A stretch of 64,000 nt of DNA from Lawsonibacter celer (GTDB taxonomy: Bacteria > Bacillota > Clostridia > Oscillospirales > Oscillospiraceae): contig NZ_JACOEA010000003.1 in NCBI RefSeq assembly GCF_014281125.1, positions 186,001 through 250,000 on the forward strand. The letters run 5' to 3'. Shown here piece after piece: positions 26,613 through 35,691 of the stretch; position 1 is the first letter of the stretch; each line of letters starts with the position of its first letter. The translations under genes were made by a program, and so were the position numbers. Under the pieces are notes generated by a model that had not been told where the DNA came from, ran no database searches, and was given only the letters and a program-made list of their open reading frames with translations.

Positions 26613-26999
26613 CTATTTTGCGCCGAAACTTTTGATCCAGCGCAGCAGTTCCAGCATGGTCTCATCATCTCCCAGGGTGGACAGGTCCACCTCTTCCGCC
26701 CGGGCCCGGTCGTATAAAAGCGTACCGTACTCGACGATCAGGGGCTCGACCGCCTTGTTTTCTTCCACCACCGCTTGGTAACACAGCACCTTCAGCAATT
26801 CTACCAGATCTTCACTGCTTTGGCTCTCCTCAAAGGCCTTCTGTTTTTCTTCCACTGAGACGCCGCTGAAGTCGCCCAGCTGAAATTCCGGCTGTGTCCC
26901 CTTGCCGGCCCGAACAGCAAAGATGCTCAGGCCCATGCACAGGACTGCTACCACCAGGGAGAGAAGTCTCGTAAGATTGCGGCGGGCTTGCTGCGACAT
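26613..26999 (-). CDS. Small membrane-anchored protein, unknown
   Basis: 128 residues. One hydrophobic segment at ~10-28 (RLLSLVVAVLCMGLSIFAV) after a basic start is a signal anchor; the rest is acidic and helical. No motif recognised. It lies 20 bp downstream of the M20 gene with GGAAAGGAA as its ribosome site, so it may be the last gene of that transcript. Confidence 0.7.
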   Translation of the reverse strand: MSQQARRNLTRLLSLVVAVLCMGLSIFAVRAGKGTQPEFQLGDFSGVSVEEKQKAFEESQSSEDLVELLKVLCYQAVVEENKAVEPLIVEYGTLLYDRARAEEVDLSTLGDDETMLELLRWIKSFGAK

Positions 27000-27019
27000 A
27001 ATCGGTATTCCTTTCCGTC

Positions 27020-28351
27020 CTATTGTTTTTCATCCACGCCGCACCAGTCCATAATCATCGCGGCATAGATTTTCGTGGCCTTGATCAGGTCGTCAATATA
27101 GATGAACTCGTTGTCCCCGTGGACGTTGTTGTTCAGCGCGCCCGGACCCAGCACCACCGCTGGCACCCCCTGGCGGTTAAGGTAGTATGCGTCACATACC
27201 GCCCGGAAACCTGAGATAATGGCGGGACGCCCCAGCGCCTCTCCCACCGCTCCGCAGAGGGTCTGCACGCCCGGGTGCTCCCGCTCCACCGCGAAGCCGG
27301 GCCAGTCCTGGATCACCGGCGCCTCCACCACCGGCGGGTGCTCCCGCAGCCAGTCGTCCGTGCTGGCAATGGCCGCCACGCCCCGGCGAATCTCGTCCAG
27401 AATCTCATCCCGGCTGACCAGCTGATCCGGGTACCAGATGCTATAGGTGTACTCCATGTGGGAGGGGACTGTGCCCAGGTACTCGCCGCCCTGGATAAAG
27501 CAGGGGTTCATGGTAAACACGCCCACGCCCTGCTGATCATGGCCGCCAATGCCGCCCACACCCATGATCTTATCGCGGTAGCGGTGATTCCACTCCACCT
27601 CCAGCCGATTAAAATACTCCACAAAGGGCAGAGATTTGCGGAAGGCGTCCACGGCGATGTCATTGCCGCTGGCCAAGCCGTCCGCCTGGGGGAAAAGCAT
27701 CTGGTTGCGGGCGGAGACATGCACGCCCTTGCCCTCCACAATCAGCTTAAAGAACACCAGCGCGGAGGAGGCGATCTGCACCTCCAGATTGCTGGGCTCG
27801 CAGACAATGGCGAAGTCGGTATGGTAGTGGTCCTTTACCGCCCGCTCGGCACCAATGGTCTCGGCGGACTGGGACTCCTCCCCCACCGAGGAGTGGAACA
27901 CTACATCGCCCTTGAGCTTCAGACCGCTGTCCCGGATGGCTTTTATAGCGAAATAGGCGGCGGCCAGGCCGCCCTTCATGTCGCTGGTGCCGCGGCCGTA
28001 CAGCTTGCCGTCCACCTCCGTTGGAGTAAAGGGTTCACACAGCCACCGCTCCGGATAGCTGATGGGCACCACATCGCTGTGCCCGTTAAATGCCAGAGAG
28101 CGGCCTCCGCCCGTACCCTTGCGGGTGGCCACCACGTTGGGCCGGCGCCCCTCCTCGTCGTAAGCGGCCGTCACCACCCGGTCAAACTGCTCTTCCTTCA
28201 GCTTTTCCGCCAGGAAATTCTGCAGCGGCAGTTCATTGCCGTCGCTGTCCCCGTCATTTATGGTGGGGAAGGACACCATCTGCTTTAAAAAATCTACAAT
28301 TTCCCGCCGGTGGCTGTCGATATAGCCGAATACCTTCTGCTGGTTGTCCAT
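27020..28351 (-). CDS. M20-family metallopeptidase (ArgE/DapE/CPG2-like)
   Basis: 443 residues. Zinc ligands are visible as NGHSDVVP (His91, with Asp93) and GRGTSDMKGG (Asp124), followed by the catalytic GEES (Glu158-Glu159). A dimerisation lid follows. It would hydrolyse an N-acyl amino acid or small peptide-like amide in the cytoplasm. The annotation acetylornithine deacetylase would be too specific. It follows the ABC importer genes after a hairpin. Confidence 0.9.
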   Translation of the reverse strand: MDNQQKVFGYIDSHRREIVDFLKQMVSFPTINDGDSDGNELPLQNFLAEKLKEEQFDRVVTAAYDEEGRRPNVVATRKGTGGGRSLAFNGHSDVVPISYPERWLCEPFTPTEVDGKLYGRGTSDMKGGLAAAYFAIKAIRDSGLKLKGDVVFHSSVGEESQSAETIGAERAVKDHYHTDFAIVCEPSNLEVQIASSALVFFKLIVEGKGVHVSARNQMLFPQADGLASGNDIAVDAFRKSLPFVEYFNRLEVEWNHRYRDKIMGVGGIGGHDQQGVGVFTMNPCFIQGGEYLGTVPSHMEYTYSIWYPDQLVSRDEILDEIRRGVAAIASTDDWLREHPPVVEAPVIQDWPGFAVEREHPGVQTLCGAVGEALGRPAIISGFRAVCDAYYLNRQGVPAVVLGPGALNNNVHGDNEFIYIDDLIKATKIYAAMIMDWCGVDEKQ

Positions 28352-28381
28352 TACACTCAGATCCTTTCCTTATAAAACCAA

Positions 28382-28412
28382 GGCAGCCGCGCCGCCGGTG
28401 GGCGCGGCTGCC
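28382..28412 (-). terminator. Hairpin after the last permease gene
   Basis: A 12-bp perfect stem (GGCAGCCGCGCC with its complement), followed on the minus strand by TTGGTTTTAT. It may reduce read-through into the M20 gene. Confidence 0.65.
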
Positions 28413-28432
28413 GCTTTGAGCTGCCGGTTGAA

Positions 28433-29188
28433 TCACTCCTGCCAGTTGACAATCTTCTTCTGGATGATGGAGATCAGGGCATACATAATCAGGCCGATGA
28501 TGGTCACATAGAAAATGCACGCAAAGGACTCAGGCGTCTTCATGTACTGGGAGTACTTGATGATCTGGGACCCAAGGCCGGTGTTGCCGGCGTTGTACTC
28601 CACGCTGATACAGGTGGTGGTGGCAAAGATGGCCGCCAGACGCAGGCCGGTGATAATATCCGTGGCCGCAGAGGGCAGGATCATCTTCCAGTAGGTCTGC
28701 AGCCGGCTGGCGCCCACGGACTGCATCAGCTCCCGGCGGATGGTCGGCACATTGTTGAAGCCGGTACAGGCGTTCATATTGATGACGGCAAAGGCCTGAA
28801 TCACCACCACAGTGATACGCATGCTCATGCCATAGCCCATGGCCAGCATCAGCAGGGGGATCAGGGAAATCAGCGGCGTGGTAACCAGAAAGGTAATGTA
28901 CGGGGACATGGCCGCATTCAGCAGGGGGAAGCTGGTAATCAGGGTGGATACGATCAGGCCTACAGGGATGGCGATCAAAAAGCCGATGAGCACACACTGA
29001 AGGGTGACCAGAATGTGGGGCAGATAGACCTGGAAGTCCACCACCATGGAGTGGAAAATCTCCGAGGGCTTGGGGACAAACCAGGAGGGCACGCCAGTGA
29101 CCCGGCAGGCAATCTCCCACGCCACAAAAATCAGCACAAAGGTCACCACAGGCGCCACGATGCTGGTAATTCTACTCTTTGTTTTCAT
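28433..29188 (-). CDS. ABC importer permease 1 (NitT/TauT type)
   Basis: 251 residues from ATG 29188, which has GAGGAGG upstream; a GTG at 29206 overlapping the previous stop is an alternative. Six membrane helices. The ATPase-contacting EAA loop reads ELMQSVGASRLQTYWKMILPSA. It belongs to the SsuC/TauC-like permeases of uptake systems for sulfonates, nitrate, pyrimidine precursors and other small organics. It is paired with a second, different permease two genes upstream. Confidence 0.92.
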   Translation of the reverse strand: MKTKSRITSIVAPVVTFVLIFVAWEIACRVTGVPSWFVPKPSEIFHSMVVDFQVYLPHILVTLQCVLIGFLIAIPVGLIVSTLITSFPLLNAAMSPYITFLVTTPLISLIPLLMLAMGYGMSMRITVVVIQAFAVINMNACTGFNNVPTIRRELMQSVGASRLQTYWKMILPSAATDIITGLRLAAIFATTTCISVEYNAGNTGLGSQIIKYSQYMKTPESFACIFYVTIIGLIMYALISIIQKKIVNWQE

Positions 29189-29202
29189 GCTGCCGCGCCT
29201 CC

Positions 29203-30006
29203 TCACTTAATCTTGCTCAGGTCGATCTCACCGATGTAGCCCTCCAGCAGCTGGCGGTACTCGATGAATTTTTCCTGAGTGATCATGGACAACGTACGGG
29301 GGCGGGGCAGGTCCAGGGTAACGGTCTCCACCAGCCGTCCGGGATTGGTTCCCATGACGTACACACGGGAGGAGAGCAGCACGGACTCCTCAATGTTATG
29401 GGTGATGAAGATAATGGTCTTGCCGGTTTTGCTCCAGATATCCAGCAGCTCCATGTTCATCTGCTCGCGGGTAAGCTCATCCAGCGCGCCGAAGGGCTCG
29501 TCCATGAGCAGGATCTCAGGGTCGTGAACCATGGCGCGGATTACGCCGGCCCGCTGGAGCATGCCGCCGGAGATCTCATTGGGGCGGGCGTTGGCATACT
29601 CCGTCAGGCCCACCATCTCCAGCAGTTCGTCCACGCGCTTTTCCCACTCAGGCCCCTTCAGGCCGAATACTTCCAGCGGCAGGGCCACGTTCTGACGCAC
29701 GGTGCGCCAGGGCAGCATATTGGGCTGCTGGAAGATAAAGCCCATCTTCCGAAGTACCTCGGCGGGCATCTTCTTCCCCTTGTGGTTGACTTTTACGCCG
29801 TCAATGAAGATGTCGCCCTCAGTGGTGTCGATGATACCGTCCAGCATCCGGATCAAGGTGGATTTGCCGCAGCCGGACGGACCCAGAATGGAGATGAACT
29901 CGCCGGGCTGGATCTCCATAGAGTAGTCCTTGACAGCCAGAATGGTCTGGCTGCGGGTCTCAAACTGTTTGGTCACATGGGAAAACTTAATTTTAGGTTC
30001 CTGCAC
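29203..30006 (-). CDS. ABC importer ATPase 1 (catalytically complete)
   Basis: 267 residues from a GTG with AGGAGG upstream. Walker A GPSGCGKST (42-50), Walker B with catalytic Glu170 in LLMDEPFGALDE, and H-loop His203 in FITHNIEE. The signature is ISGGM (145-149) instead of LSGGQ. NitT/TauT family. Its stop overlaps the upstream frame of permease 1. With ATPase 2 it would form a heterodimer in which this subunit supplies the working Walker site. Confidence 0.93.
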   Translation of the reverse strand: MQEPKIKFSHVTKQFETRSQTILAVKDYSMEIQPGEFISILGPSGCGKSTLIRMLDGIIDTTEGDIFIDGVKVNHKGKKMPAEVLRKMGFIFQQPNMLPWRTVRQNVALPLEVFGLKGPEWEKRVDELLEMVGLTEYANARPNEISGGMLQRAGVIRAMVHDPEILLMDEPFGALDELTREQMNMELLDIWSKTGKTIIFITHNIEESVLLSSRVYVMGTNPGRLVETVTLDLPRPRTLSMITQEKFIEYRQLLEGYIGEIDLSKIK

Positions 30007-30020
30007 AGCTGCTCACCTCC

Positions 30021-30809
30021 TTACTTCTTCCAGAGCACGACACGCTTCTCAATCATGCTGACAATGGTATACAGGCCGATGCCGATCAGCGCGATGAGAA
30101 TGATGCAGCCGTAGCTCTCCTCAAAGTTGCTGTATTTCATGAACTTGATAATGCGGTCGCCCAGGCCGCGGCCGCGGCTAACGAAGTCCGCGCTGACCGC
30201 GCCGATGGTGGAGAAGATACAGCCCAACTTGATGCCGGTAAATACCTGAGGCATGGCGTTCATAAAGGTAATGCTCAAAAAGGTCTGCAGCTTGGTGGCG
30301 CCCACGGAGCGGGCCAGCTCCAGCTTCTCCCGCTCCACATGGGTAAAGCCGTTCAGGGTGTTCAGGCAGATGATGGGTGTGGCCTGGATAATCACGATGA
30401 TCACGCGCAGGTTGGGGTCGGTACCCAGCCAAAGAGTCATCAGCGGAATCAGGGTAATCATGGGGGTAATGACCAGCCAGATGACCACGGGCTGCATGGC
30501 CTTCACCAGCAGATCAAACTGGGAAAAGAGCGCCGCCAGCAGGATCCCCGCGGGGATGGCGATACAGAAGCCGATGCAGATAATCTTCAATGTGAAGAGA
30601 AAGTCGGGCAGAATAATATGGAAGCTTTTGATCGTGCCCTGAATGATGTGGGTGGGGGTGGGCATGACGTACTCCGATACGTTGAATACCCGCAGGAAAA
30701 TTTCCAGGCCCACATAGATGATGGCCAGAACCACCAGCGGGGCGATGACGTTTATGGGGTTGAATTCTTTTTTCTTTTTCACCCGTTTGACCGGATTGCT
30801 CTGTGTCAT
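30021..30809 (-). CDS. ABC importer permease 2 (NitT/TauT type)
   Basis: 262 residues. Basic N-terminus (VKRVKKKKEF), then about six membrane helices. EAA loop: LELARSVGATKLQTFLSITF. AAGGGAGG precedes the ATG. It is clearly different in sequence from permease 1, so the transporter core is likely a heterodimer. Confidence 0.92.
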   Translation of the reverse strand: MTQSNPVKRVKKKKEFNPINVIAPLVVLAIIYVGLEIFLRVFNVSEYVMPTPTHIIQGTIKSFHIILPDFLFTLKIICIGFCIAIPAGILLAALFSQFDLLVKAMQPVVIWLVITPMITLIPLMTLWLGTDPNLRVIIVIIQATPIICLNTLNGFTHVEREKLELARSVGATKLQTFLSITFMNAMPQVFTGIKLGCIFSTIGAVSADFVSRGRGLGDRIIKFMKYSNFEESYGCIILIALIGIGLYTIVSMIEKRVVLWKK

Positions 30810-30823
30810 AGTTGCGACCTCCC

Positions 30824-31612
30824 TTACAGCGTTGCCCGCACGATCTCATTGATCTGCTCTCGCAGCTCATTGAATCTCTTGTCGTTGGCGATCTCATGAT
30901 TTCGGTGCTCCAGCGGAATGTCCACCGGGATCTCGTGGGTGATGGTGGCGGGCTTGTTGGAGAACACAAAAATACGGTTGGCCAGGAGGATCGCCTCATC
31001 CACGTTGTTGGTCACCATGACGACGGTCTTTTGGGTCTTCTTCCAGATATTCAGGATCTCATAGGACAGCATCTTGCGGGTAATGGCATCCAGGGCCCCC
31101 AGAGGCTGGTCCAGGATCAGGATGTCGGGGTCGTGCACCAGGGCGCGGGCAATGCCGACGCGCTGCCTCATGCCGCCGGACAACTCATGGGGATAGACCT
31201 TTTTATAGTCCAGCAACCCGACGATGTCCAGCATCTCGTCCACCCGTTTGTCCCACTCGGGGCCCTTCAGCTTCATAGTATTCAGATTGAAGCGCAGGTT
31301 CCCCTCCGCGGTCCGCCAGGGCAGCAGGTTGTTGCTCTGAAACACAAAGCCGAATTTTTTCAGCTCCTCACGGGGGATCTCTCGGCCGATATCCTTGCCG
31401 TGCAGCTCCATGGAGCCATCCGTGGCGCTGTCGATGCCGCCCAGGATCTTCAGGAACGTGGACTTGCCGCAGCCGGAGTTACCCAGAATCACGATAAACT
31501 CCTTCTCGTAAATGTCCATGCTGATGTCCTTAAGCACCTGGATGTAGTTGCCATCCTTCTCGTTTCCGAAAGCCTTGGCAATGTGCTGGATGCTGAATAC
31601 TTTATTTTGCAT
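30824..31612 (-). CDS. ABC importer ATPase 2 (degenerate catalytic site)
   Basis: 262 residues. Walker A GNSGCGKST (44-52) and a canonical LSGGMRQR signature (144-151) are intact. The residue after the Walker B Asp is Gln169 (LILDQPLGALD) where active ATPases have Glu, and the H-loop position is Asn202 (MVTNNVDEA) where His is expected. Both were checked in the DNA. The subunit should bind ATP but hydrolyse it poorly, while donating a good signature motif to ATPase 1. Confidence 0.93.
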   Translation of the reverse strand: MQNKVFSIQHIAKAFGNEKDGNYIQVLKDISMDIYEKEFIVILGNSGCGKSTFLKILGGIDSATDGSMELHGKDIGREIPREELKKFGFVFQSNNLLPWRTAEGNLRFNLNTMKLKGPEWDKRVDEMLDIVGLLDYKKVYPHELSGGMRQRVGIARALVHDPDILILDQPLGALDAITRKMLSYEILNIWKKTQKTVVMVTNNVDEAILLANRIFVFSNKPATITHEIPVDIPLEHRNHEIANDKRFNELREQINEIVRATL

Positions 31613-31643
31613 ACTGTTTCCTTCTTTCGGCGATTCCGGGACG

Positions 31644-32309
31644 TTACAGTTCCAAACCGGGATCCAGAATGTTGTCCATGCTCAGCTCGATGGGCTTGCC
31701 CACCTGCTTGGCCATATAGGCCACATAGGCGCCGTGCTCCAGGAAGTCGGAGACGATAAAGGCCTCTTCCAAATCCTTCCCCAGCACCACCGCGCCATGG
31801 TTACGCAGCAGCGCGGCCTTTCTGCCGCCCTCCAGGGCAGCCACAATCTTCTCGCCCAGATCGGTGGAGCCCACCAGGCCATACTCGGCGCAGCGGGTGC
31901 TGCCGCCCAGGAACAGCCCCTGCTCCGCCAGGAGGAAGGGGATGTCCTCTCCCGTCACCGCAAACGCGGAAGAGTACAAGGGATGACTATGTACGATGGC
32001 GTTGACCTCTGGCCGCGCTTTATAGATGGCCAGATGCATGGGCAGCTCCACCGTGGGAAGGAAGCCGTTGTCCTCCACCAGATTGCCCTCGCCGTCGCAC
32101 ACACAGATGTGCTCGGCCTTGATGACCCGCCAGTCCGGGCGAATGTCAAAAGAGGCGTTGGGCCTGGGACAGATATAGATGAGTCCCGTCTCGCTGTCGC
32201 GCATGCTCCAATCGCCGGAATCCATACCGGGCGTAAATTTTTTCTCCACAAATTCCTTCGCGTAGGAGGCCGTAAGCAGCTTGAACTCATAGCGTACGTT
32301 TGTGTTCAT
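31644..32309 (-). CDS. Class II aldolase/adducin-family protein
   Basis: 221 residues from ATG 32309 (AAGGGACGAG upstream); the frame is open further but lacks a ribosome site. Zinc ligands are His107 and His109 in IVHSHPLY and His171 in LLRNHGAVV, and the catalytic acid is in PTVELPMH. The family includes fuculose-1-phosphate and rhamnulose-1-phosphate aldolases and ribulose-5-phosphate 4-epimerase. Together with the kinase and isomerase-like genes upstream it would cleave a phosphorylated ketose into DHAP and an aldehyde (inference). Confidence 0.9.
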   Translation of the reverse strand: MNTNVRYEFKLLTASYAKEFVEKKFTPGMDSGDWSMRDSETGLIYICPRPNASFDIRPDWRVIKAEHICVCDGEGNLVEDNGFLPTVELPMHLAIYKARPEVNAIVHSHPLYSSAFAVTGEDIPFLLAEQGLFLGGSTRCAEYGLVGSTDLGEKIVAALEGGRKAALLRNHGAVVLGKDLEEAFIVSDFLEHGAYVAYMAKQVGKPIELSMDNILDPGLEL

Positions 32310-32436
32310 TTTTTCTCGTCCCTTCGTTGAAAATTCCGATTGCGGCTGTAATGACATAATAGCACCTTTTGGAGACTAATGCAACATAATGCGCCAATTT
32401 AGTTCAAATTATGTCAAAATGTTTCGCATATGCAAA

Positions 32437-33339
32437 TCAGTTTTCCTTCCGGCGGAGAATACAGTCCATGGCTGCAGACGCATTGTAGATCATCTGATTG
32501 GTATAGAGCCTGTAGGTGGGGCACATCTCAGCGCTTGCCCAGCCCTCGTAGCCTATGGCCTCAAAGGCGTCGACCACCTTCACCCAGTCCACGTCGCCGG
32601 CCAGCAGGTCTACGAAGCCAGCCAGACCTTTGGCGTCCCGGCGATAGTCCTTGAAGTGGACCTTCTTGATCCGCTTGCCCAGGATCTTGATCCAGTGCTC
32701 TGGGTAGCCGTAGAGCACCATATTGCCCACGTCCAAAAACGCGCCCACATAGTCGGAACCGATCTCGTCCAGGAACGTGCGGAACTCCATGGGGCTGAGC
32801 AGGAATTTGTTCCAGATGTTTTCAATCCCGATGATGACGCCCTTCTCCTGGGCATAGGGGGCCAACTCCTTCAGCGCGGCCTGGGAACGATCATAGGCCA
32901 CGTCGTAATCAATGACTTCGCTGCCGGCAAAGAATGTCACATCATTGGCGTCAGGCACCACATCCTCCGGACGGAAATCCACGCCCACCGTACCCGGACA
33001 GACCAGGATGCAGTCCACACCCAGCAGAGCGGCCATGTCGATCTGGCGGCGGACCACCTGCTTAGCCTGCTCCCGAATCTCCGGCGGGTTTGCCGTCAGC
33101 GAATACTGCCAATACAGGCCTGTGGCCAGGCTGCAGATCTGGATGCCAATGTCGTCGGCCAGCTTTTTGACGGCCAGGATCTCTTCATCACTGCTGTGCA
33201 GGCCCAGAGGCCCGTCCTTTGCCATGGCCAGCTCGATACCCTCGAACCCGGCATCCTTGGCCAAGCGCATACAGGTCTCCAGGGGCTGGCTTTGATCGAA
33301 GGACCAGATGTTGATCCCCTTGTGTAGCTTGGAACGCAT
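32437..33339 (-). CDS. Sugar-phosphate isomerase/epimerase (xylose-isomerase-like TIM barrel)
   Basis: 300 residues of the AP-endonuclease-2 fold. Metal-binding acidic and His residues fall in the expected strands: GFEGIELAMAKDG, VIIGIENIWNKF, VGAFLDVGNM, KKVHFKDYRRD and EGWASAEMCPTY. It resembles ketose 3-epimerases and hexulose-6-phosphate isomerases (UlaE type). It lies 26 bp after the DeoR gene, with AAGGAGGAG before the ATG. Confidence 0.9.
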   Translation of the reverse strand: MRSKLHKGINIWSFDQSQPLETCMRLAKDAGFEGIELAMAKDGPLGLHSSDEEILAVKKLADDIGIQICSLATGLYWQYSLTANPPEIREQAKQVVRRQIDMAALLGVDCILVCPGTVGVDFRPEDVVPDANDVTFFAGSEVIDYDVAYDRSQAALKELAPYAQEKGVIIGIENIWNKFLLSPMEFRTFLDEIGSDYVGAFLDVGNMVLYGYPEHWIKILGKRIKKVHFKDYRRDAKGLAGFVDLLAGDVDWVKVVDAFEAIGYEGWASAEMCPTYRLYTNQMIYNASAAMDCILRRKEN

Positions 33340-33365
33340 ACCTTACTCCTCCTTGTGTGTTGGGT

Positions 33366-34139
33366 CTATTTCTTTTTCTGCGCCTGGATCACCTGAATTC
33401 CAGCCTCCCGGAGCACCTTCAGGTCGGCCGGGTCCGCCTCCGCGTTGGTCACCACGCCTTGGACGGTGCTGAGGGGGCAGACATTCACAAACGCAGAATT
33501 TTTAAATTTAGTGGCGTCGCACAGCATAATGCAGCGCTTGGCGTTGTGAAGCACCAGCCGCTTTTGGCTGACCTCGTCCACGCCGTAATCCATAAATCCG
33601 TTGCCCACATCCACTGCGTCTACAATCATAAAAGCTGTATCCACCTGGAGCTCCTGGAGCATCTGCTCGGTAAAAAAGCCGTAAAGGGTCCAGCTGTTCT
33701 TTTTCAGCTGTCCGCCGGCCACGATCAGCGTATTGTCCGTGGCGGCGACCGCGCGGGCCACATCCAGATCATTGGTCAATACCGTCAGCCGATGAAAATT
33801 CCCCAGCTTGGATGCCAGAGCCCTTCCGGTGGTGCCGGCCCCGATATAGATCGTGGTCTCCTCCCGAATCAGGGAGACCGCGGCCTCCGCCACCAGCTCC
33901 TTGGCCTCCCGGTGCATCTGTCCGCGCACCTCGATCGGGAGTTCCTCTGCGGGAATCTGGCGGTAGACCACAGCGCCGCCGTGGGTACGCAGAAGCGCCC
34001 GTTCCTGCGCCAGCTGTACCAGGTCCCGCCGAATGGTCGCCTTGGAAACCTGTGTCACCTCCGCCAGCCGGTCCACGGTCGCTGCCCCACATTCATTGAC
34101 AAAGTCAACAATCTTTTTGTAGCGCTCCGCCTTCAGCAT
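33366..34139 (-). CDS. DeoR/GlpR-family transcriptional regulator 2
   Basis: 257 residues. N-terminal winged helix (RYKKIVDFVNECG; TVDRLAEVTQVSKATIRRDL) and DeoRC effector domain (TIYIGAGTTGRALASKL). It lies inside the catabolic gene cluster between kinase and isomerase and probably represses it until a sugar phosphate builds up. The repeated TTGCRCATTT motif in the divergent promoter region at ~40.1 kb is a candidate binding site (inference). Confidence 0.92.
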   Translation of the reverse strand: MLKAERYKKIVDFVNECGAATVDRLAEVTQVSKATIRRDLVQLAQERALLRTHGGAVVYRQIPAEELPIEVRGQMHREAKELVAEAAVSLIREETTIYIGAGTTGRALASKLGNFHRLTVLTNDLDVARAVAATDNTLIVAGGQLKKNSWTLYGFFTEQMLQELQVDTAFMIVDAVDVGNGFMDYGVDEVSQKRLVLHNAKRCIMLCDATKFKNSAFVNVCPLSTVQGVVTNAEADPADLKVLREAGIQVIQAQKKK

Positions 34140-34158
34140 GTTCCCTCTCCACCTTGTT

Positions 34159-35667
34159 TTAATACTCGCCCATCAGATCCTTCGTCTGCAGGTACAGCCG
34201 CTGATACCGCCTGCGATAGGGGGCGTAAGCCGCATAGTTGTCCATATTGGGCTCAATGGTGCGCTTTATGCGGATCTGCTCCGCCACCTGGGCGGAGTCC
34301 CGATAGAATCCGGTGGCCAGGGCGGCGATCAGCGCGTCGCCATAGGCCGCGCCGGTCTCCACCTGGGCCACATGCTGACGCTTGCCGCTGATGTCGGACA
34401 CGGCCTGGAGCCAGGCGGGGTTCTTGGTGCCGCCGCCCACCGCCATCACCTTCCTGGTGCCCATCTGCAGGGCGTCGAAGATCTCAAAATGCTGGTTGAT
34501 CCCGTAACCCACGCCCTCCAAAAGCGCCTTGTAGATATGGGCCCGGGTGTGCTGCAGGTTCAGGCCAAAGATCATGCCCTTGGCCTTGGGGTCGTTGATG
34601 GGGGTGCGCTCTCCGGAGAAGTAGGGCAGGATGACCAGCCCCTCCGACCCGGCGGGCACACCCTCGGCCAGCTTGGCGATCTCCCCGAACACATTGGCGC
34701 CGCTCTCCCGGGCCTTGGCGTCCAGGTCCAGGGCAAAATTGTCCCGGAACCAGTGGGTCAGGGTGCCCGCGCAGCTCATGCCTGCGGCCACGGAGTAGGT
34801 CCCCGGGAAAAGGTAGGGCCCCGCCCACAGTCGGTCGTCCACCGTGAGCTTCTCCACCACGTGGATGATAAAGATGGAGGAGCCGTACATGAGCATCATG
34901 TCCCCCGGGTTGAGCACCCCCACGCTGAAGGCCTCGGCCGAGGCGTCGGCCGTGCCGGTGGTCACCTTGGTGCCCACCGCCAGACCGGTCTCTTTCGACG
35001 CCTGCTCATGGACCGTGCCGGCCACCTCATTGCTCCACAAACACTTGGCCAGCTGGTCCCGGCGGCAAAAGAGCGAGGTGTCGTCCACCCAGTCCAGCTT
35101 CTCCATATCGTAGAGAGGGACCCAGGTGGCTGCAGTGTAGTGGTCGATGACATACTCCCCGGTGAGCTTGGCCACCAGATAGGTGCTGCCGGTGACAAAC
35201 TTGGCCGCCCTGGCATAGACCTCCGGCTCCCGGTTTTTGATCCAGAGCACCTTGGCCGCTGCGGACTGGGTGGTCAGCGGCGTGCCGCAGCGGCGGAAAA
35301 TATTCTCCTTGCCGTACAGCTCCTCCAGGTAGGTGATCTCAGCCACCGCCCGGCAGTCGATGCCGTAGAGGATGGCCTTGCGGAGGGAATTGAGGCTTTC
35401 ATCCACCGGCAGGCAGCAGGGGCCGATGGTGCTGCAGCCCAGCCCCTCGATGTCCTTGGGGTCCACGCCGGACTCCCGGATGAGGGTCTTGCTGATGGTA
35501 CACAGCTCCCCCCACCAGGTCTGTTCCGCATCGTGCTCGGCATAGCCGGGTTGGGGAATCTCCATCTCGTGGCTGACGCTGTGCTCGGCCACAATGCGGG
35601 CCTGCTCATCCACCAGGGTGCCCTTGCTGCCGAAGGTACCGATGTCAATGCCCATAAAATATTTCAT
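34159..35667 (-). CDS. FGGY-family carbohydrate kinase 2
   Basis: 502 residues. Phosphate loop GIDIGTFGSKGTLVDEQ at 5-21, with GTFGSKG rather than GTTSxK. C-terminal domain with MAVGGGTKNPAWLQAVSDI. It is only distantly similar to the kinase at 4.9 kb. As part of the kinase-isomerase-aldolase set it would phosphorylate the imported or processed sugar or polyol. GGGAGGGCGG precedes the ATG. Confidence 0.92.
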   Translation of the reverse strand: MKYFMGIDIGTFGSKGTLVDEQARIVAEHSVSHEMEIPQPGYAEHDAEQTWWGELCTISKTLIRESGVDPKDIEGLGCSTIGPCCLPVDESLNSLRKAILYGIDCRAVAEITYLEELYGKENIFRRCGTPLTTQSAAAKVLWIKNREPEVYARAAKFVTGSTYLVAKLTGEYVIDHYTAATWVPLYDMEKLDWVDDTSLFCRRDQLAKCLWSNEVAGTVHEQASKETGLAVGTKVTTGTADASAEAFSVGVLNPGDMMLMYGSSIFIIHVVEKLTVDDRLWAGPYLFPGTYSVAAGMSCAGTLTHWFRDNFALDLDAKARESGANVFGEIAKLAEGVPAGSEGLVILPYFSGERTPINDPKAKGMIFGLNLQHTRAHIYKALLEGVGYGINQHFEIFDALQMGTRKVMAVGGGTKNPAWLQAVSDISGKRQHVAQVETGAAYGDALIAALATGFYRDSAQVAEQIRIKRTIEPNMDNYAAYAPYRRRYQRLYLQTKDLMGEY

Positions 35668-35691
35668 CGTTCCGCCCTCCCGGTTGGTTTT

